Positions 1-8,586 of a DNA stretch of 27,743 nucleotides are shown here, in pieces. The translations under genes and the position numbers were made by a program. Below the pieces are notes generated by a model, which searched no databases, was not told the DNA's origin, and saw only the letters and a program-made list of their open reading frames with translations. The DNA comes from Mikrocytos mackini (lineage: Eukaryota > Endomyxa > Ascetosporea > Mikrocytida > Mikrocytiidae), in contig JASNJN010000194.1 of assembly GCA_030180075.1 (NCBI GenBank), positions 1 through 27,743 of the forward strand. The letters are read 5' to 3'. The number at the start of each line of letters is the position of its first letter. The first letter of the stretch is position 1.

Positions 1-812
1 AACGGATAACAAGCAGGGCTGGTTTAGTCTGTGGATAAAACGTTACGACCGGGACACGGGCTTAACCTAGTTAAACCGGATTAAATTGGTTTAAACCGTT
101 TAGAAAAACACAAAATTTGATTTTGAAAATATTCGAAATTTTCCAATTTTGATATTCAACCAAACAATAAAGCGTAATGCCAGGAAATAAGAAACAAAAT
201 GTTTATTGAATAATAAAAATTCATCTAAATCTAAATCACAAAATGTAAAATCAAAATTTAACAAAAGCCCGATAAATTTGCGCCAAAAATGGTTTTATCC
301 GGGCAAAATGTCCTAAACGTTTTGACCGAGACGGGGTTTACCGGCTTGAACCGACCAACCTTTATTACAAGCGCTTTTTGGTTTGGAAAATTTTCTGAAG
401 TTGAATGCAAGTAGTTGTATGTTTATAAATTTACAAGAAACTTAATTTATATTGTTCCAATTTTGTTTCCTGTTATATCGCATCTATTCAGCGGCAGATA
501 TCATTGTTCTGTATCGTATACAGTCATTTTAAACAATATTGTATGATTAAAGTGGTTAAGCGCGACAATTATAGATTAGAACAATTTTGAATAAGTTTAT
601 TTATTCGGTATAGTTGGTTGTTTAATTTCATTCGCTCAATATCGATGTATTTCGTTTAATCCAGTCTAAATTTGTTTTGTAAGTATTCAAATTGAATAAA
701 AAGGCACAATTTCTAAATTATATGCGAAATAAATCCTTTTACGATAAATATAAACTATATATCAAATGTATAAATATTCCAAAACTTTGTTTAATAATAA
801 TGTAGACTGGCG
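1..812. other. Gene-free left flank with a degenerate direct repeat
   Basis: No convincing reading frame is present. The first 360 bases are less AT-rich than the rest and contain two related blocks in the same orientation, at 38-78 and 315-353. Both start AAACGTT, continue with a GACCG(G/A)GAC core and end with AACCG. Runs built on GGTTTAAACC-like words lie between 60 and 105. Positions 360-812 are ordinary AT-rich sequence. This may be the edge of an older non-autonomous element, but no terminal inverted repeats were found. Confidence 0.5.
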
Positions 813-936
813 TAGACTGATTACAGAAGTCTTACAAAGATGCGTAAATAAATAATAAATATTAAATTCTCAATAAAATACAGAGTATATTTTCTTATTA
901 CACAGCTCATGGCCGTCCCCCTAGAGGATACATCAT
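813..936 (+). repeat. 5' LTR (short)
   Basis: This 124-bp block matches 5104-5228 with only a few substitutions and one indel. It shares TAGAC(T/C)GATTACAGAAG at its start and CTAGAGGATAC(A/G)TCAT at its end. Weaker similarity (a CTGG word) extends about 10 bases further left, so the true edge may be near 801, where a TG occurs. The gag start codon lies 1 base after the repeat, leaving almost no leader. A TGG at 947, inside gag, is the nearest candidate start of a tRNA primer-binding site. Confidence 0.75.
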
Positions 937-937
937 C

Positions 938-2422
938 ATGAATTCATGGAATAACAACTCTAGTAGCACCCAGTTCGACCCTCGAACAAAGATTCAGAGA
1001 CCGGAGACTGAGGTGTATAAAGACGCCACAAAAGGCATAACATTCAGAGGTATATCACACAAGAGTTGCCACAGAAACGCAGTCGGCACTTTTGACCATG
1101 ACCAAAACTACAAAGTGGATCACGCAAGGCTTCTAATTCCCATGCAACATAGCGTAGGGACGTCAGAGATGCGACTGCCAAAACTTATGAACATCGCGCG
1201 TCAAGACATAATACACTTCATCATGAGCTTCAACGAGGTAGCCAATTCGTATAACCTCTCTGAATACGCTGCCGCAGAATGCCTGAGGAATATAGTGAGC
1301 ATAGATATTCTCGGAATCATCAATACCCAAGGTACGGTCGAAGCAAAACTACAAGCGATAATAAAGACCAAGTACAACTATAAGAAGGCGAGAATCTGTG
1401 AAAAACAGTTGTTGTCAGTACAACAGAACGACTTTTCCACGATAAGAGAATATCGCGACACATTGAATGCATGCGTGGAGAAAGTAGCTTATTGTTTAGA
1501 ATATGACGATGAGAAAAAAGAAGAGAGACTGACCAGAGCATTCTTTGAGGGGAAGTCAGCAGAGACGATATTGAAACTCGAAGAGACAGAAATGCATCAA
1601 CTTGATGGAGCATATTCCTATATAGATAGGATAGAACAAACCATAATTGAAAATGAAAACAATTTTCTTATGAATAATGGAAGGCGACAAAATGAATCCC
1701 AAAGAGAAGAATTCACGGGTCATCGGAATGGAAGAAACAACAAGAGAAGAGACTATAGGCACGATGTGCGAAACTATAACAATAGATATCCCAACAGAGA
1801 TAACAAAGGGAATTGTAACCAAAGCTATAATAGAGCAGATTCTGGATATGAAAGCAGAGATAATAATCGACGTGACGATCGCAACCATAAATACAACAAC
1901 AGAAATAACAAAACGACTTATAGGAGAGAGTACAGTGAAGAATCCGGAAGAGACGCCAGTCATAACAATAGAAATAACAACCACCGGAATTATACTCAAA
2001 ATAACAATTCCTATAGGAACTATGCAAAAGGCTCTTATCAAAACAGAAATGGTAAACCGTGGGACAACAATGGAGCGAATGGGAATTCCAGAATCAACAC
2101 CATTAAAGAAATTCGAGATAACTCCCATGAAAACCTACTAATTAGACAACCTGAAGATAATCCTATCGCACCCAAATTAAAAATAGAGTCAGAAGAAAAG
2201 GAATTTGAAGCATTGGTAGATACCGGCGCACAATCATCATATATCAACGAAGACATTGTTAGCAGAATGAAGTTGGGGACAATGGACATAGATCCTGAAG
2301 AAGTGACTGTTGCAAATAACACTAGAACTACCGTTGCAAAACCACAGAAGTTTTGTTCAATATACAAAATGAGCAGAATCAATTGTTCAAGCAAACTTTC
2401 AAGGTACTCAAAAATTGTGTAG
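938..2422 (+). CDS. Gag-protease polyprotein of the Ty3/gypsy element
   Basis: This 494-aa frame has a retrotransposon Gag (capsid-like) region at about residues 80-230, rich in helices. A basic Asn/Arg/Tyr-rich tail follows at about 240-385, and a retropepsin-like active site then has the triad D428-T429-G430 followed by Ala and Ser. There is no CCHC zinc knuckle, so RNA binding is presumably done by the N/R-rich tail. The frame ends at 2422 inside the protease domain. The C-terminal half of the protease (ILGNNFL motif) continues in another frame from about 2353, so a frameshift truncates the protein. The start at 938 is the first ATG after the LTR. Antisense and out-of-frame ORFs over 1320-2140 are by-products of the Asn/Arg-rich composition. 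Confidence 0.85.
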   Translation: MNSWNNNSSSTQFDPRTKIQRPETEVYKDATKGITFRGISHKSCHRNAVGTFDHDQNYKVDHARLLIPMQHSVGTSEMRLPKLMNIARQDIIHFIMSFNEVANSYNLSEYAAAECLRNIVSIDILGIINTQGTVEAKLQAIIKTKYNYKKARICEKQLLSVQQNDFSTIREYRDTLNACVEKVAYCLEYDDEKKEERLTRAFFEGKSAETILKLEETEMHQLDGAYSYIDRIEQTIIENENNFLMNNGRRQNESQREEFTGHRNGRNNKRRDYRHDVRNYNNRYPNRDNKGNCNQSYNRADSGYESRDNNRRDDRNHKYNNRNNKTTYRREYSEESGRDASHNNRNNNHRNYTQNNNSYRNYAKGSYQNRNGKPWDNNGANGNSRINTIKEIRDNSHENLLIRQPEDNPIAPKLKIESEEKEFEALVDTGAQSSYINEDIVSRMKLGTMDIDPEEVTVANNTRTTVAKPQKFCSIYKMSRINCSSKLSRYSKIV

Positions 2423-2918
2423 AACAATTTATTCTGGGAAACAATTTTTTGAGAAAAAACGAAGCACTAATAAACTTGAAAAACAACGTCCTAACTTTGA
2501 ACAACTTCCATTTCGAACTCCCGCATCCAACGAATGAGATGTCAAACATTGAGCAAAGGCTAATAGATAATTCGAGGATTAATGCAATAGGACAAAAATC
2601 CAGCGATGATTGCTCAACAATACCTGGAAATGATATACGCGAGGAAATTGAATCTATTATCAAAAGGAACATGTTGGAAAACCAATTCTAGGCCACATTC
2701 CTAATGCAACTCACAGCACTAAAGTAAAAGAGGAGAAAATTATTTGTGAAAAACCTTACCCCATACCCATCTCCAAAGAATCCGAAGTCAATCAATTGAT
2801 AAAGAAACTTACAGACTTGAAAGTGATTCGAAAAGGAAGAGAAGAGTATAGTTCGCCAGGGTTTTTAATACAAAAGAAAAATGGTAGTTTCAGAATAGTA
2901 ATGAATTATAAAAATTGA
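2353..2918 (+). pseudogene. Protease C-terminus and RT N-terminus (broken pol)
   Basis: Two successive frames carry this part of pol. Frame 2353-2691 (no ATG start; it overlaps the end of gag-pro) contains ILGNNFLRK and INLKNNVLTL, the usual end of a gypsy protease, then a linker. From 2688 to 2918 another frame gives the RT entry region, including EKPYPIPISKESEVNQLI, SSPGFLIQKKNGSFRIVMNY, and a stop right after NYKN. Relatives continue here with a Leu-Asn pair, which is found in the next frame, so a single base has probably been lost near 2914. The frame changes are about 2343-2353, about 2688 and about 2914. Confidence 0.8.
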
Positions 2919-3331
2919 ACAGCATCACAGAAACTAGATCTCCGAAACTATTGAATATAGCTGAATTAGGCGCAAAACTATCAGGGATGGAAATATTTTC
3001 ACAAATATACTTAAATAGCGGATTTTTCCAAATGCGCATGGAGGAAAGCTCAGTTAAATATACAGGATTTTCGTTAGGGGAACGAAATTTTGAATTTCTA
3101 AGAATGTCAATGGGACTCGTTAATGCACCATCCAGCTTCCAGAATGCAATGACATTCCTATTTCAAGAGTACAACTTCATACATTGCTATATGGATTACA
3201 TATTAATAACGAGTAGAGATATTAAGGAACATCATTCACATCTACAACAATTTTTTGAGATAGCGCAAAAGAATAATTTGTCGATAAATTATGAAAATCG
3301 AAATTTATGTCTAACGAAACAAAATTTTTAG
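2915..3331 (+). pseudogene. Reverse transcriptase core with damaged catalytic box
   Basis: This segment holds the palm and fingers of a Ty3/gypsy RT: KLSGMEIFSQIYLNSGFFQM, then LGERNFEFLRMSMGLVNAPS, then the catalytic loop. The loop reads CYMDYILI where an active enzyme has Y-(I/L/V)-D-D, so the second catalytic Asp is Tyr. One codon change from GAT to TAT explains it. The frame begins without an ATG (it is the continuation of 2688-2918) and ends at 3331, overlapping the next segment by 25 bases in another frame. Confidence 0.85.
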
Positions 3332-3959
3332 GAATCATGATAAACAAAGAAGTTTATTCAGGAGATACTTCGCGAATCGACAAATTTAGAAAAATAAAGC
3401 CACAAAATAATAAAGATGTGATGCGTATTTTAGGATTTTTTAATTGGATGAGACCCTTTATCATCAACACATCACATAAAGTAAGCTTCTTAACAGGAAA
3501 ATTAAAGAACGATTTGAGATTTGAGAGGAATGAAAGTGATCAAACTAAACTAAACGGAATGTTTGCGCAAATGAAGACAAATATTATCGTCAAGTTCCCA
3601 GACTATTCAAAAAACTTTCAACTATGGTCAGATGCAAACTTAGTCGGAATTTCATGCATCTTAAGACAGGACGACAATATTGTAGGGATATATTCAAACA
3701 ACTAAATGAGAACGAATTACAATACACTATCCAAGAGAAAGAAATATACAGCGTATTAAAAGGGCCGAATCACTTTAGGAATATAATTTTTGATTGTGAA
3801 ACTACAATCTATCGTTATAACAAGAATCTAATGGGAGCTATACCCTTGACTAAGAGGATAGGAAGATGGAAAGTAGAACTAGAACAATAAAAATATAAGT
3901 TAATACACATAACAGGGGAATCGAATGTCGGAGCTGACGCACTAAGCAGACTATGTCCG
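3307..3959 (+). pseudogene. RT thumb/connection and RNase H region (broken pol)
   Basis: Frame 3307-3705 starts with ETKFLGIMINKE, the usual motif after the RT palm (K-F-L-G). It contains the connection segment GFFNWMRPFI and then the RNase H opening FQLWSDANLVGISCILRQDD. It stops in YSNN. The RNase H continues in the frame of 3624-3890 (KQLNENELQYTIQEKEIYSV), stops with TAA at 3888, and resumes in the same frame with HITGESNVGADALSRL, the classic end of gypsy RNase H. The breaks are therefore one frameshift near 3700 and one nonsense codon. Confidence 0.82.
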
Positions 3960-4002
3960 ATAGAAGTTCAAGAAAATAAATTAATATTCGACGATTTTCC
4001 AT

Positions 4003-4304
4003 ATGATCTTGAAGCCATTTACAACGCACAAATTGAGGAAAATACCAAAGAGAAATTTGAGAAGAAGAATAACTACAAGGAAATTCTCATTAAAGGGAAA
4101 AATTGGGGTTTACAGAGGAAAGAAAACGATTACGGCACTACACAAATTTTTCGTTCATCCAGGGAATTCCGTCCTACACCAAAACGTAAAAAATTTCCTG
4201 AAATAAAGAATATTAAGGAAAAGATAAAGACTGTCACTAACAATTGTGTTTATTGCAACAAATATAAACCGGTCAAGAAGAATTACGGGTTATTAGAAGG
4301 ACAT
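4003..4304 (+). pseudogene. Integrase N-terminal zinc-binding segment
   Basis: An HHCC-type integrase zinc element is spread over two frames. HKFFVHPGNSVLHQ supplies the two histidines in the frame of 4003-4206. NCVYCNKYKPVKKNYG supplies the two cysteines in the frame that reads through into the catalytic domain. The frame therefore changes near 4110-4130 and again near 4200. Confidence 0.7.
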
Positions 4305-5138
4305 TTGATAAAGGAGAGAGATGGAGAAACTGTCAGCAGTGATATAGTAGGGCATTACTCGACAGAAAACTTTGACTGGGGAGAATTTAGAGACAGCTTT
4401 TCCGTGATAACGTTTACAGATCTGAGCAACAGATGGACGGAAATTATGATCACATATAACACGACTGCGGAGGATATTTGTAGAGCTTTGCAATCACAAT
4501 GGTTGGACAAACAGTTGCCAATTGAGAAGTTACTTAGTGATAACGGCAGGCAATACATATCTAACATCACTAAAGCATTCTGTGAAGAAAGAGACATAAA
4601 ACAATCATTCATAACTCCAAGAAACCCCGCCGGAAACGGAGTATCTGAGAGAATCAACAGTGGCATCTCAGAAGTTATTCGGGGACATCAAGGAGAAAGT
4701 AAGGAAAAAATACAACAACTTATCCGACAGAAGATAAACGCCAATAACAATAGGAATATGTTAAATTCACCATACGAGGCTTTTCACAAACACTCATTAG
4801 CCGATCCTTTAAAAAGAGATCTAAATGAGATGATTAGAAATCACAAAACAAGGGCAAAGATAATCATTGAAACACAGGCACGAGAGAGAAACCTAAACAG
4901 GAAAAAATTCGAATATGAGCCTGGTAATAAAGTAGTTTGTCAAAGAGACACTAGAAATAAGTCGAGTGCATACTTTAGCGGACCACATAACATCATTGAA
5001 GTCTTAGACGACAATCGGGTAGTAACAGATTGTAAGAACAGAAACGTCACAGTCAACATCAAAAGAATAAAACCTTTCTTTGAATTGAGAGAGCTGGATG
5101 ACATAGACCGATTACAGAAGCCTTACAAAGATGCGTAA
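4305..5138 (+). CDS. Integrase catalytic and C-terminal domain
   Basis: This 277-aa open segment is the best-preserved part of pol. It carries a retroviral-type integrase core: first Asp in SSDIVGHYST, TDLSNRWTEI, second Asp in LSDNGRQYIS, and Glu in NGVSERINSG, giving a complete D,D,E set. A C-terminal domain with PGNKVVC and FSGPHNIIEV resembles the GPY/F module of gypsy integrases. The reading frame is open upstream of 4305 (no ATG is needed in a polyprotein). The final codons (LQKPYKDA and the stop at 5136-5138) lie inside the 3' LTR. Confidence 0.85.
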   Translation: MIKERDGETVSSDIVGHYSTENFDWGEFRDSFSVITFTDLSNRWTEIMITYNTTAEDICRALQSQWLDKQLPIEKLLSDNGRQYISNITKAFCEERDIKQSFITPRNPAGNGVSERINSGISEVIRGHQGESKEKIQQLIRQKINANNNRNMLNSPYEAFHKHSLADPLKRDLNEMIRNHKTRAKIIIETQARERNLNRKKFEYEPGNKVVCQRDTRNKSSAYFSGPHNIIEVLDDNRVVTDCKNRNVTVNIKRIKPFFELRELDDIDRLQKPYKDA

Positions 5139-5228
5139 ATAAATAATAAATATTAAATTCTCAATAAAAATGCAGAGTATATTTTCTTATTACACAGCTC
5201 ATGGCCGTCCCTCTAGAGGATACGTCAT
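5104..5228 (+). repeat. 3' LTR (short), overlapping the end of pol
   Basis: This 125-bp direct repeat of 813-936 begins within the last dozen codons of integrase and includes the pol stop codon. A purine-rich GAGAGAG word just upstream (about 5087-5093) is a possible polypurine tract. An AATAAA-like word (TCAATAAAA at 5161) could serve polyadenylation. Confidence 0.75.
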
Positions 5229-5258
5229 AGACAAACGCCAAATTAAAATCAGAACTTA

Positions 5259-5504
5259 ATGATAAATTTTGATAAAACTAAAATTTGTTTACGAAGTGAT
5301 TATAAAAATATTTTTTGTAGTCAACCGGCTGTAATTTTAATTAATTCATACAAAGGCGATTTTATATTATTATGTGGTGCTTTTAAGCCATATTGTGTAA
5401 ATTTTGAAAAAATTATGAACTCTTTCGAAAATAATTTTTCAAAAACAGGTGATATTAAGCATTTTAGCCTGATTTTCGGTTATTATAAGCGTAGTTTCTT
5501 ATAA
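5259..5504 (+). CDS. Small hypothetical protein, doubtful
   Basis: This 81-aa frame starts at the first ATG 30 bases after the retrotransposon. It encodes an aromatic- and Asn/Lys-rich protein with no recognisable domain, signal peptide or strong membrane segment. Four Cys residues are present without an obvious metal-binding spacing. It could be a real small gene, a remnant of the sequence the retroelement inserted into, or chance. No paralogue is seen in the window. Confidence 0.25.
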   Translation: MINFDKTKICLRSDYKNIFCSQPAVILINSYKGDFILLCGAFKPYCVNFEKIMNSFENNFSKTGDIKHFSLIFGYYKRSFL

Positions 5505-6047
5505 AAACGTGACTATACCCAGGGTTGACTGTATAACATACCACATTTAATTTTTTAAAGAATAAACAATACTAAAAGAATTGCTTTGAAAAGAAATTGT
5601 TTTAAAATTTAATATTTGGATATTTTTAAAACATCATGTTTGTCTTTGTTTATCGAGAAACCGCACATCATACTACAGTTTGTTCTAACAAAACGATGGA
5701 ATCTTTTAAAAACATAAAATAATTTCTCTTGTGTTCTGTTGAACACACCAAAAACTATAATTTTTATGTACACAAATATCTTTTAATTCAAACTGAATAA
5801 TTTAATTAATTGTCCTTTGTCAACCAAATCATTTATCATTTACAAAACACATCGATTTCATTATTCACATTTTTATTTCATTGAACCTAGCCTCATTTAT
5901 CCATTTTCTTGTTTCATGTCTGTTTCGAAACCAAAACAACCAACACGTTCATAAAGCTCGTTTAAATTCACATATAAATTTAAATTTGAAAATTCAAAAA
6001 ATTCATAAAATTGATTCTATTTTCAAAAAAATAAAAGTCAAAGAAAA
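5505..6047. other. AT-rich intergenic region, upstream of a secreted-protein gene
   Basis: No gene is visible. The last 100 bases before 6048 are A/T homopolymer-rich and end in an A-rich start context (AAAGAAAAATG), like the other genes here. A TATA-like word (CACATATAAATTTAAA) lies near 5969-5985, a plausible core promoter position. Confidence 0.35.
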
Positions 6048-6992
6048 ATGAACTTCATGAAAAGATCAAACAAAGACATATCAAAGCTATTATTAGTTGT
6101 TTTAATGGTTTGTGGTATGCGTGCCAGTGTAGGTATTGAAGCTACGGCTGGCGATAGTAATTCATTCATTGCTGTTTACTCTAGAATACAGAATGATGGT
6201 GATATTGCAGAGGATACAGTTGATATCGGTGTTGTGGCTTTTGATGGCTGTGCTTCGAAATATTTATATGGGCTCAAGGATATAACTAGTTTACCAGGTT
6301 CTGGTAAACCCGGGAATATTGCAGGAGATTTAACCGTTAAGGACGTTTTGATGGCCGTTATTCGTATCAAGAAAGCCGATGTGAAGGGTTTGGGATTATC
6401 AGCCGACGATGATAAAATTGTGGATTTAAATTCCAAAGCAGGAGATTTCGTGAGTAAGTTAATCAACAGTAATGCTAAATATGAGATAGTCGCAACTGAA
6501 AAGAAAGCTTTGGAAAGTGTTAAGTTTGATATTGATGAAACAAACCGATTGACTATTTCAGACAGTAGTGCTTTCACTCTTTCTTTACTAAATTTTAAAA
6601 ATAAAGGTAAAAAACTTTACGGAGCAGATCTTAAAGAAGAAACAGACAGTACTAAACAACTTATTTCAACAAGTTTCAAAATCACCACAGGAGAAACAAC
6701 GGCAAAAGATAAAGATTCAAAACTTCTAATAAAAGATCTAAAAGTTCAAAGCATTGAATTTGAAGGTACATCAATATCAAATGCAGGAATAGCTTCAGTT
6801 GGACACGCCAATGCAAGAGCATTCATTAAAGCCATCAACGACTTCGACCCAAAGAAAGCAGACAGTAGTTCTTCTGGTTCAGATTCTGGAACCAAACCAA
6901 TGTCTGGTTGGGTTATTGCAGCCATTATTTTAGCCGTTTTATTTGTAGTAGGAGTTGTTGTTTTCATCGTTATGAAACAGAGGTCTAAGTAA
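6048..6992 (+). CDS. Secreted type I membrane protein, unknown function
   Basis: This 314-aa protein has a charged N-terminus, a hydrophobic signal peptide core at residues 12-24 (ISKLLLVVLMVCG), a long polar ectodomain, a Ser-rich stalk (SSSSGSDSG, about 273-281), one transmembrane helix at about 288-308 and a short basic tail ending MKQRSK. The predicted topology is outside-facing ectodomain with a tiny cytosolic tail. The ectodomain start (SFIAVYS, about 39-45) faintly resembles the GYIAVFSCP motif of the proteins at 7124 and 13725, but the cysteines they share are absent. It is therefore at most a distant relative. It lies 131 bp upstream of the next secreted protein on the same strand. 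The start is the first ATG after an A-rich leader, and a second ATG lies four codons in. No known family was recognised. Confidence 0.85.
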   Translation: MNFMKRSNKDISKLLLVVLMVCGMRASVGIEATAGDSNSFIAVYSRIQNDGDIAEDTVDIGVVAFDGCASKYLYGLKDITSLPGSGKPGNIAGDLTVKDVLMAVIRIKKADVKGLGLSADDDKIVDLNSKAGDFVSKLINSNAKYEIVATEKKALESVKFDIDETNRLTISDSSAFTLSLLNFKNKGKKLYGADLKEETDSTKQLISTSFKITTGETTAKDKDSKLLIKDLKVQSIEFEGTSISNAGIASVGHANARAFIKAINDFDPKKADSSSSGSDSGTKPMSGWVIAAIILAVLFVVGVVVFIVMKQRSK

Positions 6993-7123
6993 TTACTTAT
7001 TTTTAGAGTCACCAATTAAATTGATTTTAAATACAAACCCAATTACATCATTGCACAATTTAATATTTTTGCACTCAATTTTTGAATTTATATTTCTAAA
7101 GTAAAATAATAAAAAATATAAAA

Positions 7124-7933
7124 ATGATAAAAAGTGTAAAAAGTTGTCCCTTGGCTATTCTACTTGTTTTGTGTCTCTTTGTTTCAATAAGAAGTGAAGA
7201 TGTCGAGATAACAGACGTGTCAGCTTTTCTACCAGGATTTATGGCTGTTTTTTCGTGCCCAGCAGAAACAGTCTTTAAAGGAGAAGAAAGAGATGAAGTT
7301 TTGTACACATTGAAAGTGCAACTTTACGTTTCGAACAAAGACAACGTTCCAGAAAAAGTGCCTGGTACTACTAGCGCCACTGACAATATTAAAGTCAAAA
7401 TAAAGGGCTCTATATTTGACATAAAGCTAAATAAGTCTAACTTTACTACTGTGTTTGGAGATGCGTTTAAGTCCGCTTGTGATTACACTTGGAAGAACTT
7501 AGAAAGTGCAAGTTTCAAAAAGGAAGAGATTAAAGCCGTAGACATTTCTTCTGTAGAGTTTGCTAAGAAGTACGCCGATGCAAGCCCTGAAACAGTTAAT
7601 GACCTTGTGCTTCAGTTTGGGGAAGATGCCATGAAAGACACTTTTAAGGTGGAGCATGTTAACTTGTTGCAGGCAGACGGAGGCAAAGGGGCAGCTACCA
7701 GCGATGGGTACAAAGTGGGGATGTTTAAAGAAGAGACCCCTAAGCCGTTTGAAGTTACAGTGAATGATCAGGAGTACTTGGAAAAGCTGTATGGAGGAAC
7801 GGGAGATGGATACACTCCGTGGTATAAACTGTGGTGGGTTTGGTTGTGTGTGGGACTTGGAGTGCTGCTGATAATTGGAGTTATAGTGTTTATCTGCACG
7901 AGAGGAAAAGGAGAGTCGTATGAAACTAAATAA
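7124..7933 (+). CDS. Secreted type I membrane protein, FSCP/WWVWL family
   Basis: This 269-aa protein has a signal peptide (about residues 1-24, core LAILLVLCLFVSI), an ectodomain and one transmembrane helix (about 237-258) preceded by WYKLWWVWL. A short basic tail follows. It is clearly paralogous to the protein at 13725. Shared landmarks in order are (T)AFxPGxxAVFSCP (residues 34-46), a FDIKLN..F..(V/L)FG segment (98-112), an ACDYTWKNLE segment with the second conserved cysteine C119, VNLLQ..GGKG (179-189) and the Trp-rich juxtamembrane box. The two conserved cysteines, C45 and C119, may form a disulfide. Function is unknown. A cell-surface, spore-wall or host-interface role is an inference from topology and family expansion. 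The start codon follows an A-rich leader. Confidence 0.87.
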   Translation: MIKSVKSCPLAILLVLCLFVSIRSEDVEITDVSAFLPGFMAVFSCPAETVFKGEERDEVLYTLKVQLYVSNKDNVPEKVPGTTSATDNIKVKIKGSIFDIKLNKSNFTTVFGDAFKSACDYTWKNLESASFKKEEIKAVDISSVEFAKKYADASPETVNDLVLQFGEDAMKDTFKVEHVNLLQADGGKGAATSDGYKVGMFKEETPKPFEVTVNDQEYLEKLYGGTGDGYTPWYKLWWVWLCVGLGVLLIIGVIVFICTRGKGESYETK

Positions 7934-8091
7934 GTTAGGAAATAGATGTTTATAGTTTTGAGTTGTTTTTCTGATGTCGTTAATGGTTGTATGGGTACAT
8001 TATTGTAGTATGTGTGGACTGGTCGATTAAAAAGTAATAGGGGTAGTTGTAGGGCTTTGTTTTTCACATTTGTGTTTTTTCAGAAAATTAA

Positions 8092-8586
8092 ATGTCAAAA
8101 TCAGAACAACTTTTTTCAACTACCAAAGCAAAGGTAGTTGCTGCAAACTACGCTAGTAAATTACTAGCGATCGCTTTATATAACGGCTCAGTCATATTCA
8201 TAAATGTGGTTGCCAAAAGAATCATCCATTCAATTCATCTGAGCAAGAAGCTTATATGAACATTACAGTTTATTGAAGGCACTTCAAAAGTTATATGCGG
8301 TTCAGATACAGGCTAAATCATAATATATGATGCATCCGTCCAAGAGACTGTTTATAGGAAGGTCATATCATCAGAATACATTCGAAAAATTATTGTTCGT
8401 GGAAAAGTGCTATTCGTAGGAAGCGACGATTGATCAGTCAAAGTATATTTCATTAAAGACATCCATACTACTTCTTTGAAATACTACACAGAGTTGAAAG
8501 GTTGTGATTCGTACGTCATGGATTTGAAGATTTACAATAACAAGTTGTTCGTCGACTATTTAAATGGAAACATTAAACTTTTCTAA
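8092..8586 (+). pseudogene. COPB2: Interrupted 5' WD40 part of beta'-COP
   Basis: From the ATG at 8092 the frame reads as the first blades of the beta'-COP propeller. LLAIALYNGSVIFIN matches the family's ASLYNGSV..W box, SSEYIRKI matches the HSDYIRCI box, and CDSYVMDLKI and LNGNIKLF follow in the right order and frame. It is broken by TGA at 8257, TAA at 8314 and TGA at 8431. A +1 frame change within 8564-8583 is then needed to join the open frame downstream. At 8257 and 8314 a C in place of the first T (CGA, CAA) would give Arg and Gln. At 8431 CGA would also be sense. So all three stops are consistent with C-to-T changes. The remaining codons are well conserved, so the damage is recent, edited or an assembly artefact. 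Confidence 0.75.

Larger units (their letters stand above)
813..5228 (+). mobile_element. Degenerate Ty3/gypsy-type LTR retrotransposon
   Basis: The element runs LTR, gag-protease, reverse transcriptase, RNase H, integrase, LTR, which is the Ty3/gypsy order. The two flanking direct repeats (813-936 and 5104-5228) are nearly identical. Gag and the protease active site share one open frame, and everything after that is scattered over several frames. Domain signatures appear in the expected order: DTGA protease, the ILGNNFL protease end, an RT with LGERNFEFLRMSMGLVNAPS, an RNase H segment, an H..H/C..C zinc element, a D,D,E integrase and a terminal GPHNI module like the GPY/F motif. At least five frame changes and one in-frame stop show that this copy cannot make a normal Pol. 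No target-site duplication was identified. Confidence 0.88.

Noticed and set aside
801..936. Reading the left LTR as the tail of an upstream tandem retrotransposon (because it contains the pol-end sequence)
   Set aside because: Sequence left of about 801 shows no integrase coding similarity; the pol end simply lies inside the LTR.
1320..2140. Several ORFs of 97-190 aa on the minus strand and in another plus frame across gag
   Set aside because: They mirror the Asn/Arg/Tyr-rich codons of the gag tail, giving Ile/Val/Ser- or Thr/Ile-rich shadows. Gag-protease in the main frame has recognised motifs.
8092..8586. Alternative genetic code (TGA and TAA as sense codons) to explain the beta'-COP stops
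   Set aside because: The 616-codon continuation and other long genes use none of these codons internally, and TAA or TGA end several of them (TAA at 10414, 7933, 14795).
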